Assembly (NCBI GenBank): GCA_037013495.1
Contig: CM072810.1
Location: 34,191,843 to 34,255,842, forward strand
DNA from: Hippophae tibetana
Lineage: Eukaryota; Streptophyta; Magnoliopsida; Rosales; Elaeagnaceae
Direction of reading: 5' to 3'
DNA length: 64,000 nt
This document shows, in pieces, positions 13,001 through 24,775 of the stretch. A model generated the notes under the pieces. That model was not told the origin of the DNA, did not search any database, and worked only from the letters and a program-made list of their open reading frames with translations. The position numbers were made by a program, and so were the translations under genes. The first letter of the stretch is position 1; each line of letters begins with the position of its first letter.

Positions 13001-14746
13001 AATACCAATGAAGAGAAATAGGATCTACTTTAACAGAGATTTACTAAATTTCTTAGATCGTATTAACCCTTTTTTAGGGGTTTTAGGAAAAAATAATCCG
13101 AGCTCTAAAATGATTATTTCAATGAATTTAGAGTTGTACTTCTTCCAAACAACATGAAATATTTTGCAAACCACTCATATAGGTATTTGAGCTGAAAAAA
13201 TAAATCTAGAAATACGAAGGTGACCAAATTTTTTGAACGCTATATCAAGCAAGAGTGTGAAACTTGGAACAAATTCTAAACATGTTTTTCAAACATTATC
13301 AACTACTCGTACAATTTGGGTGGACCTATCAGGAAAGAGAAGTAGATTGAGAAATTCCTTACTAGCTTACCTTATCATTTTCAAGCAAAAGTTACCTTGC
13401 TTAAATACATGAAAAATCCTTGTGAACTTACTATTAAATGAATCACTTGGGCAAGTTTTCGAACTGCATCACTTGTATCCAATATGTCAGCCATCCACTT
13501 TCGAGGACGGAAAGAGCTTGGCTTTATAGACATCAAGGATAGTGGTCTTAGCGAAGATGTTTTTGACACACTTGTTAGAAATGATGACTCTAATACCAAT
13601 GAAGAGAAATGGGATCTACTTTCGGAGAGATTTACTAAATTTCTTCGATAGAATTAACCCTTTTTAAGGGTTTTAGAAAAACATAATCCGAGCTCTAAAA
13701 TGATTATTTCAATGAATTTAGAGTTGTACTTCTTCCAAACAACATGAAATATTTTGCAAACCACTCATATAGGTATTTGAGCTACAAAATAAACCTAGAA
13801 CTGCGAAGTTGACCAGAAATATTGAACACTATATCAAGCAAGAGTATGAAACTTGGAACAAATTCTAATCATGTTTTTCAAACATTATCAACTACTCGTA
13901 CAATTTGGGTAGAACTATCAGGAAAGAGAAATAGATTGAGAAATTCCTTACTAGCTTACCTTATCATTTTCAAGCAAAAGTTACCTTGCTTAAATACATG
14001 AAAAATCCTTGTGAACTTACTATTAAATGAATCACTTGGGCAAGTATTCGAACTGCATCACTTGTATCCAATATGTCAGCCGTCCACTTTCGAGGACGGC
14101 AAGAGCTTGGCTTTATAGACATCAAGGATAGTGGTCTTAGCGAAGATCGTTTTGACACAATTGTCAGAAATGATGACTCTAATACCAATGAAGAGAAATG
14201 GGATCTACTTTCCGAGAGATTTACTAAATTTCTTAGATAGAATTAACTCTTTTTTAGGGGTTTTAGAAAAAAATAATCCCAGCTCTAAAATGATTATTTC
14301 AATGAATTTAGAGTTGTACTTCTTCCAAACAACATGAAATATTTTGCAGACCACTCATATAGGTATTTGAGCTACAAAATAAACCTAGAACTACGAAGTT
14401 GATTAAAAATATTGAACTCTATATCAAGCAAGAGGATGAAACTTTGACCAAATTCTAATCATGTTTTTCAAACATTATCAACTACTCGTACAATTTGGGT
14501 AGAACTATCAGGAAAGAGAAGTAGATTGAGAAATTCCTTACTAGCTTACCTTATCATTTTCAAGCAAAAGTTACCTTGCTTAAATACCTGAAAAATCCTT
14601 GTGAACTTACTGTTAAATGAATCACTTGGGCAAGTATTCAAACTGCATCACTTGTATCCAATATGTCAGCCATCCAATTTCGAGGACGGCAAGAGCTTGG
14701 CTTTATAGACATCAATGATGGTGGTCTTAGCAAAGATCTTTTTGAA

Positions 14747-15336
14747 ACAATTGTTAGAAATGATGACTCTAATACCAATGAAGAGAAATGGGATCTACTT
14801 TCCCAGAGATTTACTAAATTTCTTAGATAGAATTAACCCTTTTTTAGGGGTTCTAGAAAAAAATAATCCCAGCTCTAAAATGATTATTTCAATGAATTTA
14901 GAGTTGTACTTTTTCCAAACAACATGAAATATTTTGCAGACCACTTATATAGGTATTTGAGCTACAAAATAAACCTAGAACTACGAAGTTGATTAAAAAT
15001 ATTGAACTCTATATCAAGCAAGAGGATGAAACTTTGACCAAATTCTAATCATGTTTTTCAAACATTATCAACTACTCGTACAATTTGGGTGGACCTATCA
15101 GGAAAGAGAAGTAGATTGAGAAAATCCTTGCAAGCTTACCTTATCATTTTCTAGCAAAAGTTACCTGGCTTAAATACATGAAAAATCCTTGTGAACTTAC
15201 TATTAAATGAATCACTTGGGAAAGTATTCGAACTGCATCATTTGTATCCAATATGTCAGCCATCCACTTTCGAGGACGGCAAGAGCTTGGCTTTATAGAC
15301 ATCAAGGATAGTGGTCTTAGCAAAGATATTTTTGAC
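14747..15336. repeat. Subfamily A reference monomer (590 bp)
   Basis: Diagnostic features: entered from a tail ending atcaatgatggtgg and ctttttgaaac; head aatgggatctactttcccag; ggggttctagaaa, which creates an XbaI-type tctaga near offset 106; tactttttcc; and cagaccacttatatagg. The tail has gaactacgaagttgatt, gaggatgaaactttgacc, gagaaaatccttgcaagctt (a HindIII-type aagctt) and gttacctggc. Seen as monomers 1, 5, 12, 15, 18, 22, 26, 30, 50, 94 and 97. It is restricted to the left third plus the islands at 28.9 and 54.9-57 kb. Confidence 0.9.
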
Positions 15337-15927
15337 ACAATTGTTAGAAATGATGACTCTAATACCAATGAAGAGAAATAGTATCTACTTTAACAGAGAT
15401 TTACTAAATTTCTTAGATCGTATTAACCCTTTTTTAGGGGTTTTAGGAAAAAATAATCCGAGCTCTAAAATGATTATTTCAATGAATTTAGAGTTGTACT
15501 TCTTCCAAACAACATGATATATTTTGCAAACCACTCATATAGGTATTTGAGCTAAAAAAATAAATCTAGAAATACGAAGGTGACCAAATTTTTTGAACGC
15601 TATATCAAGCAAGAGTGTGAAACTTGGAACAAATTCTAAACATGTTTTTCAAACATTATCAACTACTCGTACAATTTGGGTGGACCTATCAGGAAAGAGA
15701 AGTAGATTGAGAAATTCCTTACTAGCTTACCTTATCATTTTCAAGCAAAAGTTACCTTGCTTAAATACATGAAAAATCCTTGTGAACTTACTATTAAATG
15801 AATCACTTGGGCAAGTTTTCGAACTGCATCACTTGTATCCAATATGTCAGCCATCCACTTTCGAGGACGGAAAGAGCTTGGCTTTATAGACATCAAGGAT
15901 AGTGGTCTTAGCGAAGATGTTTTTGAC
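15337..15927. repeat. Subfamily B reference monomer (591 bp)
   Basis: Diagnostic features: aataggatct at offset 41, which puts a stop codon in the longest sense frame, then actttaacagag, ggggttttaggaaaaa and aatccgagctct. The tail has gctaaaaaaataaatctagaaatacgaaggtgacc and gagtgtgaaac. Two sub-lineages exist. HOR-1 B (this one, with cttagatcgtatt) lies mainly left of 16 kb. HOR-2 B (cttagatagaatt, often aaatttttgaacgc, atggaac and tatccactactcg in the tail) lies from 18.9 kb rightwards. Monomer 89 at 51910 is an isolated HOR-1 B head far to the right. This copy also has a private gtatct for ggatct. Confidence 0.9.
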
Positions 15928-16516
15928 ACACTTGTTAGAAATGATGACTCTAATACCAATGAAGAGAAATGGGATCTACTTTCGCAGAGATTTACTAAAT
16001 TTCTTCGATAGAATTAACCCTTTTTAAGGGTTTTAGAAAAACATAATCCGAGCTCTAAAATGATTATTTCAATGAATTTAGAGTTGTACTTCTTCCAAAC
16101 AACATGAAATATTTTGCAAACCACTCATATAGGTATTTGAGCTACAAAATAAACCTAGAACTGCGAAGTTGACCAGAAATATTGAACACTATATCAAGCA
16201 AGAGTATGAAACTTGGAACAAATTCTAATCATGTTTTTCAAACATTATCAACTACTCGTACAATTTGGGTAGAACTATCAGGAAAGAGAAATAGATTGAG
16301 AAATTCCTTACTAGCTTACCTTATCATTTTCAAGCAAAAGTTACCTTGCTTAAATACATGAAAAATCCTTGTGAACTTACTATTAAATGAATCACTTGGG
16401 CAAGTATTCGAACTGCATCACTTGTATCCAATATGTCAGCCGTCCACTTTCGAGGACCGCAAGAGCTTGGCTTTATAGACATCAAGGATAGTGGTCTTAG
16501 CGAAGATCGTTTTGAC
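15928..16516. repeat. Subfamily C reference monomer (589 bp)
   Basis: Diagnostic features: acacttgtta in place of acaattgtta; actttcgcagag; cttcgatagaatt; a T-run one base shorter followed by aagggtttt, so AACCCTT and AAGGGTT form a perfect 7-bp inverted repeat; and aaaacataatccgag. The tail has gaactgcgaagttgaccag, attgaacactatatc, gggtagaactatc and gagaaatagattg. Seen as monomers 7-9, 14 and 17 (C'), 20, 24, 28, 32, 52, 92, 96 and 99. Monomers 32, 52, 96 and 99 share cttggatagaatt in place of cttcgatagaatt. Confidence 0.9.
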
Positions 16517-17106
16517 ACAATTGTCAGAAATGATGACTCTAATACCAATGAAGAGAAATGGGATCTACTTTCCCAGAGATTTACTAAATTTCTTAGATAG
16601 AATTAACTCTTTTTTAGGGGTTTTAGAAAAAAATAATCCCAGCTCCAAAATGATTATTTCAATGAATTTAGAGTTGTACTTCTTCCAAACAACATGAAAT
16701 ATTTTGCAGACCACTCATATAGGTATTTGAGCTACAAAATAAACCTAGAACTACGAAGTTGATTAAAAATATTGAACTCTATATCAAGCAAGAGGATGAA
16801 ACTTTGACCAAATTCTAATCATGTTTTTCAAACATTATCAACTACTCGTACAATTTGGGTGGAACTATCAGGAAAGAGAAGTAGATTGAGAAATTCCTTA
16901 CTAGCTTACCTTATCATTTTCAAGCAAAAGTTACCTTGCTTAAATACCTGAAAAATCCTTGTGAACTTACTGTTAAATGAATCACTTGGGCAAGTATTCA
17001 AACTGCATCACTTGTATCCAATATGTCAGCCATCCAATTTCGAGGACGGCAAGAGCTTGGCTTTATAGACATCAATGATGGTGGTCTTAGCAAAGATCTT
17101 TTTGAC
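16517..17106. repeat. Subfamily D reference monomer (590 bp)
   Basis: Diagnostic features: preceded by gaagatcgttttgac; attgtcagaaatg; aattaactctttttt; ggggttttagaaaaaaataatcccagc; tacttcttcc; and cagaccactcatatagg. The tail is gaactacgaagttgatt followed by an A-type or a distinct tail with aaatacctgaaaaatcc, actgttaaatg, attcaaactgc and ccatccaatttcg, which leads into A. The 22-bp segment before the head (gccgtcc ... ggacggc) is a perfect GC-rich inverted repeat. D is the commonest junction partner: it neighbours A, C, B and E in different HORs. Confidence 0.88.
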
Positions 17107-20100
17107 ACAATTGTTAGAAATGATGACTCTAATACCAATGAAAAGAAATGGGATCTACTTTCCCAGAGATTTACTAAATTTCTTAGATAGAATTAACCCT
17201 TTTTTAGGGGTTCTAGAAAAAAATAATCCCAGCTCTAAAATGATTATTTCAATGAATTTAGAGTTGTACTTTTTCCAAACAACATGAAATATTTTGCAGA
17301 CCACTTATATAGGTATTTGAGCTACAAAATAAATCTAGAACTACGAAGTTGATTAAAAATATTGCACTCTATATCAAGCAAGAGGATGAAACTTTGACCA
17401 AATTCTAATCATGTTTTTCAAACATTATCAACTACTCGTACAATTTGGGTGGACCTATCAGGAAAGAGAAGTAGATTGAGAAAATCCTTGCAAGCTTACC
17501 TTATCATTTTCTAGCAAAAGTTACCTGGCTTAAATACATGAAAAATCCTTGTGAACTTACTATTAAATGAATCACTTGGGCAAGTATTCGAACTGCATCA
17601 CTTGTATCCAATATGTCAGCCATCCACTTTCGAGGACGGCAAGAGCTTGGCTTTATAGACATCAAGGATAGTGGTCTTAGCGAAGATCGTTTTGACACAA
17701 TTGTCAGAAATGATGACTCTAATACCAATGAAGAGAAATGGGATCTACTTTCCTAGAGATTTACTAAATTTCTTAGATAGAATTAACTCTTTTTTAGGGG
17801 TTTTAGAAAAAAATAATCCCAGCTCTAAAATGATTATTTCAATGAATTTAGAGTTGTACTTCTTCCAAACAACATGAAATATTTTGCAGACCACTCATAT
17901 AGGTATTTGAGCTAAAAAAATAAATCTAGAAATACGAAGGTGACCAAATTTTTTGAACGCTATATCAAGCAAGAGTGTGAAACTTGGAACAAATTCTAAT
18001 CATGTTTTTCAAACATTATCAACTACTCGTACAATTTGGGTGGACCTATCAGGAAAGAGAAGTAGATTGAGAAATTCCTTACTAGCTTACCTTATCATTT
18101 TCAAGCAAAAGTTACCTTGCTTAAATACAAGAAAAATCCTTGTGACCTTACTATTAAATGAATCACTTGGGCAAGTTTTCGAACTGCATCACTTGTATCC
18201 AATATGTCAGCCATCCACTTTCGAGGACGGAAAGAGCTTCTCTTTATAGACATCAAGGATAGTGGTCTTAGCGAAGATGTTTTTGACACACTTGTTAGAA
18301 ATGATGACTCTAATACCAATGAAGAGAAATGGGATCTACTTTCGCAGAGATTTACTAAATTTCTTGGATAGAATTAACCCTTTTTAAGGGTTTTAGAAAA
18401 ACATAATCCGAGCTCTAAAATTATTATTTCAATGAATTTAGAGTTGTACTTCTTCCAAACAACATGAAATATTTTGCAAACCACTCGTATAGGTATTTGA
18501 GCTACAAAATAAACCTAGAACTGCGAAGTTGACCAGAAATATTGAACACTATATCAAGCAAGAGTATGAAACTTGGAATAAATTCTAATCATATTTTTCA
18601 AACATTATCAACTACTCGTACAATTTGGGTAGAACTATCAGGAAAGAGAAATAGATTGAGAAATTCCTTACTAGCTTACCTTATCATTTTCAAGCAAAAG
18701 TTACCTTGCTTAAATACATGAAAAATCCTTGTGAACTTACTATTAAATGAATCACTTGGGCAAGTATTCGAACTGCATCACTTGTATCCAATATGTCAGC
18801 CATCCACTTTCGAGGACGGCAAGAGCTTGGCTTTATAGACATCAAGGATAGTGGTCTTAGCAAAGATCTTTTTGACACAATTGTTAGAAATGATGACTCT
18901 AATACCAATGAAGAGAAATAGGATCTACTTTAACAGAGATTTACTAAATTTCTTAGATAGAATTAACCCTTTTTTAGGGGTTTTAGGAAAAAATAATCCG
19001 AGCTCTAAAATGATTATTTCAATGAATTTAGAGTTGTACTTCTTCCAAACAACATGAAATATTTTGCAGACCACTCATATAGGTATTTGAGCTAAAAAAA
19101 TAAATCTAGAAATACGAAGGTGACCAAAATTTTTGAATGCTATATCAAGCAAGAGTGTGAAACATGGAACAAATTCTAATCATGTTTTTCAAACATTATC
19201 CACTACTCGTACAATTTGGGTGGACTTATCAGGAAAGAGAAGTAGATTGAGAAATTCCTTACTAGCTTACCTTATCATTTTCAAGCAAAAGTTACCTTGC
19301 TTAAATACATGAAAAATCCTTGTGAACTTACTATTAAATGAATCACTTGGGCAAGTTTTCGAACTGCATCACTTGTATCCAATATGTCAGCCATCCACTT
19401 TCGAGGACGGAAAGAGCTTGGCTTTATAGACATCAAGGATAGTGGTCTTAGCGAAGATCTTTTTGACACAATTGTCAGAAATGATGACTCTAATACCAAT
19501 GAAGACAAATGGGATCTATTTTCCCAGAGATTTACTAAATTTCTTAGATAGAATTAACTCTTTTTTAGGGGTTTTAGAAAAAAATAATCCCAGCTCTAAA
19601 ATGATTATTTCAATGAATTTAGAGTTGTACTTCTTCCAAACAACATGAAATATTTTGCAGACCACTCATATAGGTATTTGAGCTACAAAATAAACCTAGA
19701 ACTACGAAGTTGATTAAAAATATTGAACTCTATATCAAGCAAGAGGATGAAACTTTGACCAAATTCTAATAATGTTTTTCAAACATTATAAACTACTCGT
19801 ACAATTTGGGTGGACCTATCAGGAAAGAGAAGTAGATTGAGAAAATCCTTGCAAGCTTACCTTATCATTTTCTAGCAAAAGTTACCTGGCTTAAATACAT
19901 GAAAAATCCTTGTGAACTTACTATTAAATGAATCACTTGGGCAAGTATTCGAACTGCATCACTTGTATCCAATATGTCACCATCCACTTTCGATGATGGA
20001 AAGAGCTTGGCTTAATAGACATCAAGGATAGTGGTCTTAGTGAAGATCTTTTTGGCACAATTGTTAGGAATGATGACTCTAATAACAATGAAGAGAAATG

Positions 20101-20646
20101 GGATCTACTTTCCAGGAGATTTACTAAATTTCTTAGATTGAATTAACCCTTTTTTAGGGGTTTTAGAAAAAAATAATCGGAGCTCTAAAATGATTATTTC
20201 AATGAATTTAGAGATGTACTTCTTCCAAACAACTTTAAATATTTTGCAGACCACTCATATAGGTGTTTGAGCTGCAAAATAAACCTAGAACTGCGATGTT
20301 GACAGAAAATATTGGACGCTATATCAAGCAAGAGTATGAAACTTGGAACAAATTCTAATCATGTTTTTCAAACATTATCAACTATTCGTACAATTTTGGT
20401 GGAACTATCAGGAAAGATAAGTAGATTGAGAAATTCTTTACTAGCTTACCTTATCATTTTCAAGCAAAAGTTACTTTGCTTAAATACATGAAAAATCCTT
20501 GTGAACTTACTATTAAATGAATCACTTGGGCAAGTATTCGAACTGCATCACTTGTATCCAATATGTCAGCCATCCACTTTCGAGGACGGCAAGAGCTTGG
20601 CTTTATAGACATCAAGGATAGTGGTCTTAGCAAAGATCTTTTTGAC
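17107..20646. repeat. Transition block A D/B C B D E (monomers 30-35)
   Basis: The regular A-B-C-D order breaks here. Monomer 31 (17697) has a D head and a B tail. Monomer 32 (18288) is a C with cttgg. Monomer 33 (18877) is the first HOR-2 type B. Monomer 35 (20057) is the first E. The stretch 16.5-18.8 kb has a near-identical copy at 28.3-30.6 kb, and the B-D-E part (18877-20646) is the same trimer that is tandemly repeated at 31264-34803. This is the visible boundary between the two HOR families. Confidence 0.85.
17697..18287. repeat. Chimeric monomer D head / B tail
   Basis: The head follows subfamily D (attgtcagaaatg, aactctttttt, aatcccagc, gcagacc) and the tail follows B (gctaaaaaaataaatctag, gtgtgaaac). 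The last D-specific base is g17889 (gcaGacc) and the first B-specific base is position 17915 (gctaA), so the switch lies in 17890-17914. The same switch is seen at 29494 (a copy of this segment) and, with gcagagcac, at 55448 and 57218. A change to aaatacaagaaaa removes an in-frame TGA and produces a 98-codon open frame starting with TTG (17953-18249), which I do not regard as a gene. Confidence 0.85.
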
Positions 20647-23600
20647 ACAATTGTTAGAAATGATGACTCTAATACCAATGAAGAGAAATAGGATCTACTT
20701 TAACAGAGATTTACTAAATTTCTTAGATAGAATTAACCCTTTTTTAGGGGTTTTAGGAAAAAATAATCCGAGCTCTAAAATGATTATTTCAATGAATTTA
20801 GAGTTGTACTTCTTCCAAACAACATGAAATATTTTGCAAACCACTCATATAGGTATTTGAGCTAAAAAAATAAATCTAGAAATACGAAGGTGACCAAAAT
20901 TTTTGAACGCTATATCAAGCAAGAGTGTGAAACATGGAACAAATTCTAATCATGTTTTTCAAACATTATCCACTACTCGTACAATTTGGGTGGACCTATC
21001 AGGAAAGAGAAGTAGATTGAGAAATTCCTTACTAGCTTACCTTATCATTTTCAAGCAAAAGTTACCTTGCTTAAATACATGAAAAATCCTTGTGAACTTA
21101 CTATTAAATGAATCACTTGGGCAAGTTTTCGAACTGCATCACTTGTATCCAATATGTCAGCCATCCACTTTCGAGGACGGAAAGAGCTTGGCTTTATAGA
21201 CATCAAGGATAGTGGTCTTAGCGAAGATCTTTTTGACACAATTGTTAGAAATGATGACTCCAATACCAATGAAGAGAAATGGGATCTACTTTCCCAGAGA
21301 TTTACTAAATTTCTTAGATAGAATTAACCCTTTTTTAAGGGTTTTAGAAAAACATAATCCGAGTTCTAAAATGATTATTTCAATGAATTTAGAGTTGTAC
21401 TTCTTCCAAACAACATGAAATATTTTGCAAACCACTCATATAGGTATTTGAGCTACAAAATAAACCTAGAACTGCGAAGTTGACCAGAAATATTGAACAC
21501 TATATCAAGCAAGAGTATGAAACTTGGAACAAATTCTAATCATGTTTTTCAAACATTATCAACTACTCGTACAATTTGGGTAGAACTATCAGGAAAGAGA
21601 AATAGATTGAGAAATTCCTTACTAGCTTACCTTATCATTTTCAAGCAAAAGTTACCTTGCTTAAATACATGAAAAATCCTTGTGAACTTACTATTAAATG
21701 AATCACTTGGGCAAGTATTCGAACTGCATCACTTGTATCCAATATGTCAGCCGTCCACTTTTGAGGACGGCAAGAGCTTGGCTTTATAGACATCAAGGAT
21801 AGTGGTCTTAGCGAAGATCGTTTTGACACAATTGTCAGAAATGATGACTCTAATACCAATGAAGAGAAATGGGATCTACTTTCCCAGAGATTTACTAAAT
21901 TTCTTAGATAGAATTAACCCTTTTTTAGGGGTTTTAGAAAAAAAAAATCCCAGCTCTAAAATGATTATTTCAATGAATTTAGAGTTGTACTTCTTCCAAA
22001 CAACATGAAATATTTTGCAGACCACTCATATAGATATTTGAGCTACAAAATAAACCTAGAACTACGAATTGATTAAAAATATTGAACTCTATATCAAGCA
22101 AGAGGATGAAACTTTGACCAAATTCTAATCATGTTTTTCAAACATTATCAACTACTCGTACGATTTGGGTGGACCTATCAGGAAAGAGAAGTAGATTGAG
22201 AAAATCCTTGCAAGCTTACCTTATCATTTTCTAGCAAAAGTTACCTGGCTTAAATACATGAAAAATCCTTGTGAACTTACTATTAAATGAATCACTTGGG
22301 CAAGTATTCGAACTGCATCACTTGTATCCAATATGTCACCATCCACTTTCGATGACGGAAAGAGCTTGGTTTAATAGACATCAAGGATAGTGGTCTTAGT
22401 GAAGATCTTTTTGGCACAATTGTTAGGAATGATGACTCTAATACCAATGAAGAGAAATGGGATCTACTTTCTAGGAGATTTACTAAATTTCTTAGATTGA
22501 ATTAACCCTTTTTTAGGGGTTTTTGAAAAAAATAATCGGAGCTCTAAAATGATTATTTCAATGAATTTAGAGATGTACTTCTTCCAAACAACTTTAAATA
22601 TTTTGCAGACCACTCATATAGGTGTTTGAGCTGCAAAATAAACCTAGAACTGCGATGTTGACAGAAAATATTAGACGCTATATCAAGCAAGAGTATGAAA
22701 CTTGGAACAAATTCTAATCATGTTTTTCAAACATTATCAACTATTCGTACAATTTGGGTAGAACTATCAGGAAAGAGAAATAGATTGAGAAATTCCTTAC
22801 TAGCTTACCTTATCATTTTCAAGCAAAAGTTACCTTGCTTAAATACATGAAAAATCCTTGTGAACTTACTATTAAATGAATCACTTGGGCAAGTTTTCGA
22901 ACTGCATCACTTGTATCCAATATGTCAGCCATCCACTTTCGAGGACGGCAAGAGCTTGGCTTTATAGACATCAAGGATAGTGGTCTTAGCAAAGATCTTT
23001 TTGACACAATTGTTAGAAATGATGACTCTAATACCAATGAAGAGAAATAGGATCTACTTTAACAGAGATTTACTAAATTTCTTAGATAGAATTAACCCTT
23101 TTTTAGGGGTTTTAGGAAAAAATAATCCGAGCTCTAAAATGATTATTTCAATGAATTTAGAGTTGTACTTGTTCCAAACAACATGAAATATTTTGCAAAC
23201 CACTCATATAGGTATTTGAGCTAAAAAATAAATATAGAAATACGAAGGTGACCAAAATTTTTGAACGCTATATCAAGCAAGAGTGTGAAACTTGGAACAA
23301 ATTCTAATCATGTTTTTCAAACATTATCCACTACTCGTACAATTTGGGTGGACCTATCAGGAAAGAGAAGTAGATTGAGAAATTCCTTACTAGCTTACGT
23401 TATCATTTTCAAGCAAAAGTTACCTTGCTTAAATACATGAAAAATCCTTGTGAACTTACTATTAAATGAATCACTTGGGCAAGTTTTCGAACTGCATCAC
23501 TTGTATCCAATATGTCAGCCATCCAATTTCGAGGACGGAATGAGCTTGGCTTTATAGACATCAAGGATAGTGGTCTTAGCGAAGATCTTTTTGATACAAT

Positions 23601-24775
23601 TGTTAGAAATGATGACTCCAATACCAATGAAGAGAAATGGGATCTACTTTCCCAGAGATTTACTAAATTTCTTAGATAGAATTAACCCTTTTTTAAGGGT
23701 TTTAGAAAAACATAATGCGAGCTCTAAAATGATTATTTCAATGAATTTAGAGTTGTACTTCTTCCAAACAACATGAATTATTTTGCAAACCACTCATATA
23801 GGTATTTGAGCTACAAAATAAACCTAGAACTGCGAAGTTGACCAGAAATATTGAACACTATATCAAGCAAAAGTATGAAACTTGGAACAAATTCTAATCA
23901 TGTTTTTCAAACATTATCAACTACTCGTACAATTTGGGTAGAACTATCAGGAAAGAGAAATAGATTGAGAAATTCCTTACTAGCTTACCTTATCATTTTC
24001 AAGCAAAAGTTACCTTGCTTAAATACATGAAAAATCCTTGTGAACTTACTATTAAATGAATCACTTGGGCAAGTATTCGAACTGCATCACTTGTATCCAA
24101 TATGTCAGCCGTCCACTTTCGAGGACGGCAAGAGCTTGGCTTTATAGACATCAAGGATAGTGGTCTTAGCGAAGATCGTTTTGACACAATTTTCAGAAAT
24201 GATGACTCTAATACCAATGAAGAGAAATGGGATCTACTTTCCAGGAGATTTACTAAATTTCTTAGATTGAATTAACCCTTTTTTAGGGGTTTTAGAAAAA
24301 AATAATCGGAGCTCTAAAATGATTATTTCAATGAATTTAGAGATGTACTTCTTCCAAACAACTTTAAATATTTTGCAGACCACTCATATAAGTGTTTGAG
24401 CTGCAAAATAAACCTAGAACTGCGATGTTGACAGAAAATATTGGACGCTATATCAAGCAAGAGTATGAAACTTGGAACAAATTCTAATCATGTTTTTCAA
24501 ACATTATCAACTATTCGTACAATTTTGGTGGAACTATCAGGAAAGATAAGTAGATTGAGAAATTCTTTACTAGCTTACCTTATCATTTTCAAGCAAAAGT
24601 TACTTTGCTTAAATACATGAAAAATCCTTGTGAACTTACTATTAAATGAATCACTTGGGCAAGTATTCGAACTGCATCACTTGTATCCAATATGTCAGCC
24701 ATCCACTTTCGAGGACGGCAAGAGCTTGGCTTTATAGACATCAAGGATAGTGGTCTTAGCAAAGATCTTTTTGAC
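20647..24775. repeat. B-F1-D'-E-B-F2-D/E 7-mer HOR, copy 1 (4,129 bp)
   Basis: Seven monomers starting at 20647, 21238, 21828, 22416, 23006, 23596 and 24186. The next copy starts at 24776, giving a 4,129-bp period that holds for successive monomers (4,129 then 4,128 after a one-base A-run difference). Two sub-tetramers (F1 type and F2 type) are distinguishable inside it. The last monomer is a D/E chimera that marks the duplication joint. Related 7-mers lie at 34804, 42472 and 59577. Confidence 0.9.
24186..24775. repeat. Chimeric monomer D head / E body (duplication joint)
   Basis: The first bases are D-specific: atcgttttgac upstream, attttcagaaatg (shared with the D units at 28314, 38343 and 46011) and ctctaatacc with c at 24214. 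From 24243 the sequence is E (ccaggagattt, attgaatt, aatcggag, caactttaaat). The switch is within 24215-24242, a stretch identical in both parents. Downstream of the joint the sequence replays 20.1 kb onward with a 4,129-bp offset, so this is the junction of an unequal exchange between a D unit and the E unit near 20057. Confidence 0.88.

Larger units (their letters stand above)
10027..17106. repeat. A-B-C-D tetramer HOR, 2,360-bp period, three copies
   Basis: Copies begin at 10027, 12387 and 14747, and the next A starts at 17107; all three spacings are exactly 2,360 bp. Each copy is 590 + 591 (or 590) + 589 + 590 bp in the order A, B, C, D. The B units here carry the private cttagatcgtattaaccc form. 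The first copy is joined seamlessly to the A-B-C' trimers on its left, sharing A and B. Divergence between copies is a handful of substitutions per kb by eye, for example cttgggaaagt shared by the copies at 12387 and 14747 but not by that at 10027. This is the most regular HOR in the left third of the window. Confidence 0.92.
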
